Origin: a bacterium
GTDB lineage: Bacteria > Eisenbacteria > RBG-16-71-46 > CAIMUX01
Direction: 5' to 3'
NCBI GenBank assembly: GCA_030431975.1
Contig: JAUIHP010000020.1
Location: forward strand, 1 to 64,000
DNA: 64,000 bases
Positions 63,960-64,000 of the stretch are shown here, in pieces. A program made the translations under genes and the position numbers. Each line of letters opens with the position of its first letter. The stretch's first letter is position 1. The notes beneath the pieces are model-generated. The model was not told the origin of the DNA, ran no database searches, and saw nothing but the letters and a program-made list of their open reading frames with translations.

Positions 63960-64000
63960 GTCAGTCGGGGCCGAGCGGGATCGGGCGAGGTCAGACTCGT

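Overview
This is a GC-rich, gene-dense bacterial chromosome segment, almost entirely core or housekeeping in content and with about 95% of its genes on the minus strand. The organism is Gram-negative: it has TonB/ExbBD, a TolC-type channel, a heptosyltransferase fused to a heptose phosphatase, a surface-antigen beta-barrel protein and lipoproteins. The mix (a MutL-like membrane cluster without glutamate mutase, DUF4388/PATAN and TPR membrane proteins, a split MacB exporter, an ExbB with an Ala-rich leader) suggests an uncultured FCB-type or candidate-phylum lineage, but the lineage cannot be settled from this window. I saw no insertion sequence, prophage or CRISPR array.

Layout: 1-2541 is the 5' part of a large Ig-like lipoprotein; 2831-3231 a broken DinB gene; 3272-9471 a six-gene operon of a MutL-like ATPase, a barrel-sandwich protein and four membrane proteins of unknown function; 9513-11955 two small proteins, gcvH and gcvT; 12019-15087 uvrA with a histone-like tail; 15256-21254 a MacAB-TolC-type exporter (two permeases, ATPase, adaptor, outer-membrane channel); 21513-24940 TonB-ExbD-ExbD-ExbB energy transduction plus a second TonB; 25327-28472 (the first of two plus-strand blocks) a TPR/zinc-ribbon membrane protein and a DUF4388 protein; 28364-37801 envelope and signalling genes (GT9-GmhB fusion, TPR membrane protein, peptidase/propeller/barrel protein, phytol-kinase-like enzyme, diguanylate cyclase).

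37843-50880 is one long, tightly overlapped minus-strand run: ymdB-folD-xseA-xseB-ispA-nadK-recN-trpE-trpG-trpD-trpC-trpF-trpB-tRNA-Arg. No trpA is present, and the trpB stop codon lies inside the tRNA gene. 50899-53310 holds a probable 6S RNA beside zapA, a zapB-like gene, rplT-rpmI-infC (infC starting at AUU, with a terminator-like hairpin in its leader) and tRNA-Val. 53452-58104 has a GDPD remnant, purM, an unknown gene, a PfkB kinase, rsfS and a long-chain polyprenyl synthase. 58209-63821 has an M23 endopeptidase, a histidine kinase, a Tat-exported amidase (the second plus-strand block) and a PAP2 phosphatase. The window ends in an 11-bp tandem repeat.

The most noteworthy points are the MutL-like membrane cluster, two genes that seem to need CTG (or other non-canonical) starts, the Thr-Glu microsatellite inside trpE, the trpB/tRNA-Arg overlap with loss of trpA, and low-complexity additions to UvrA, ExbB and TrpF.
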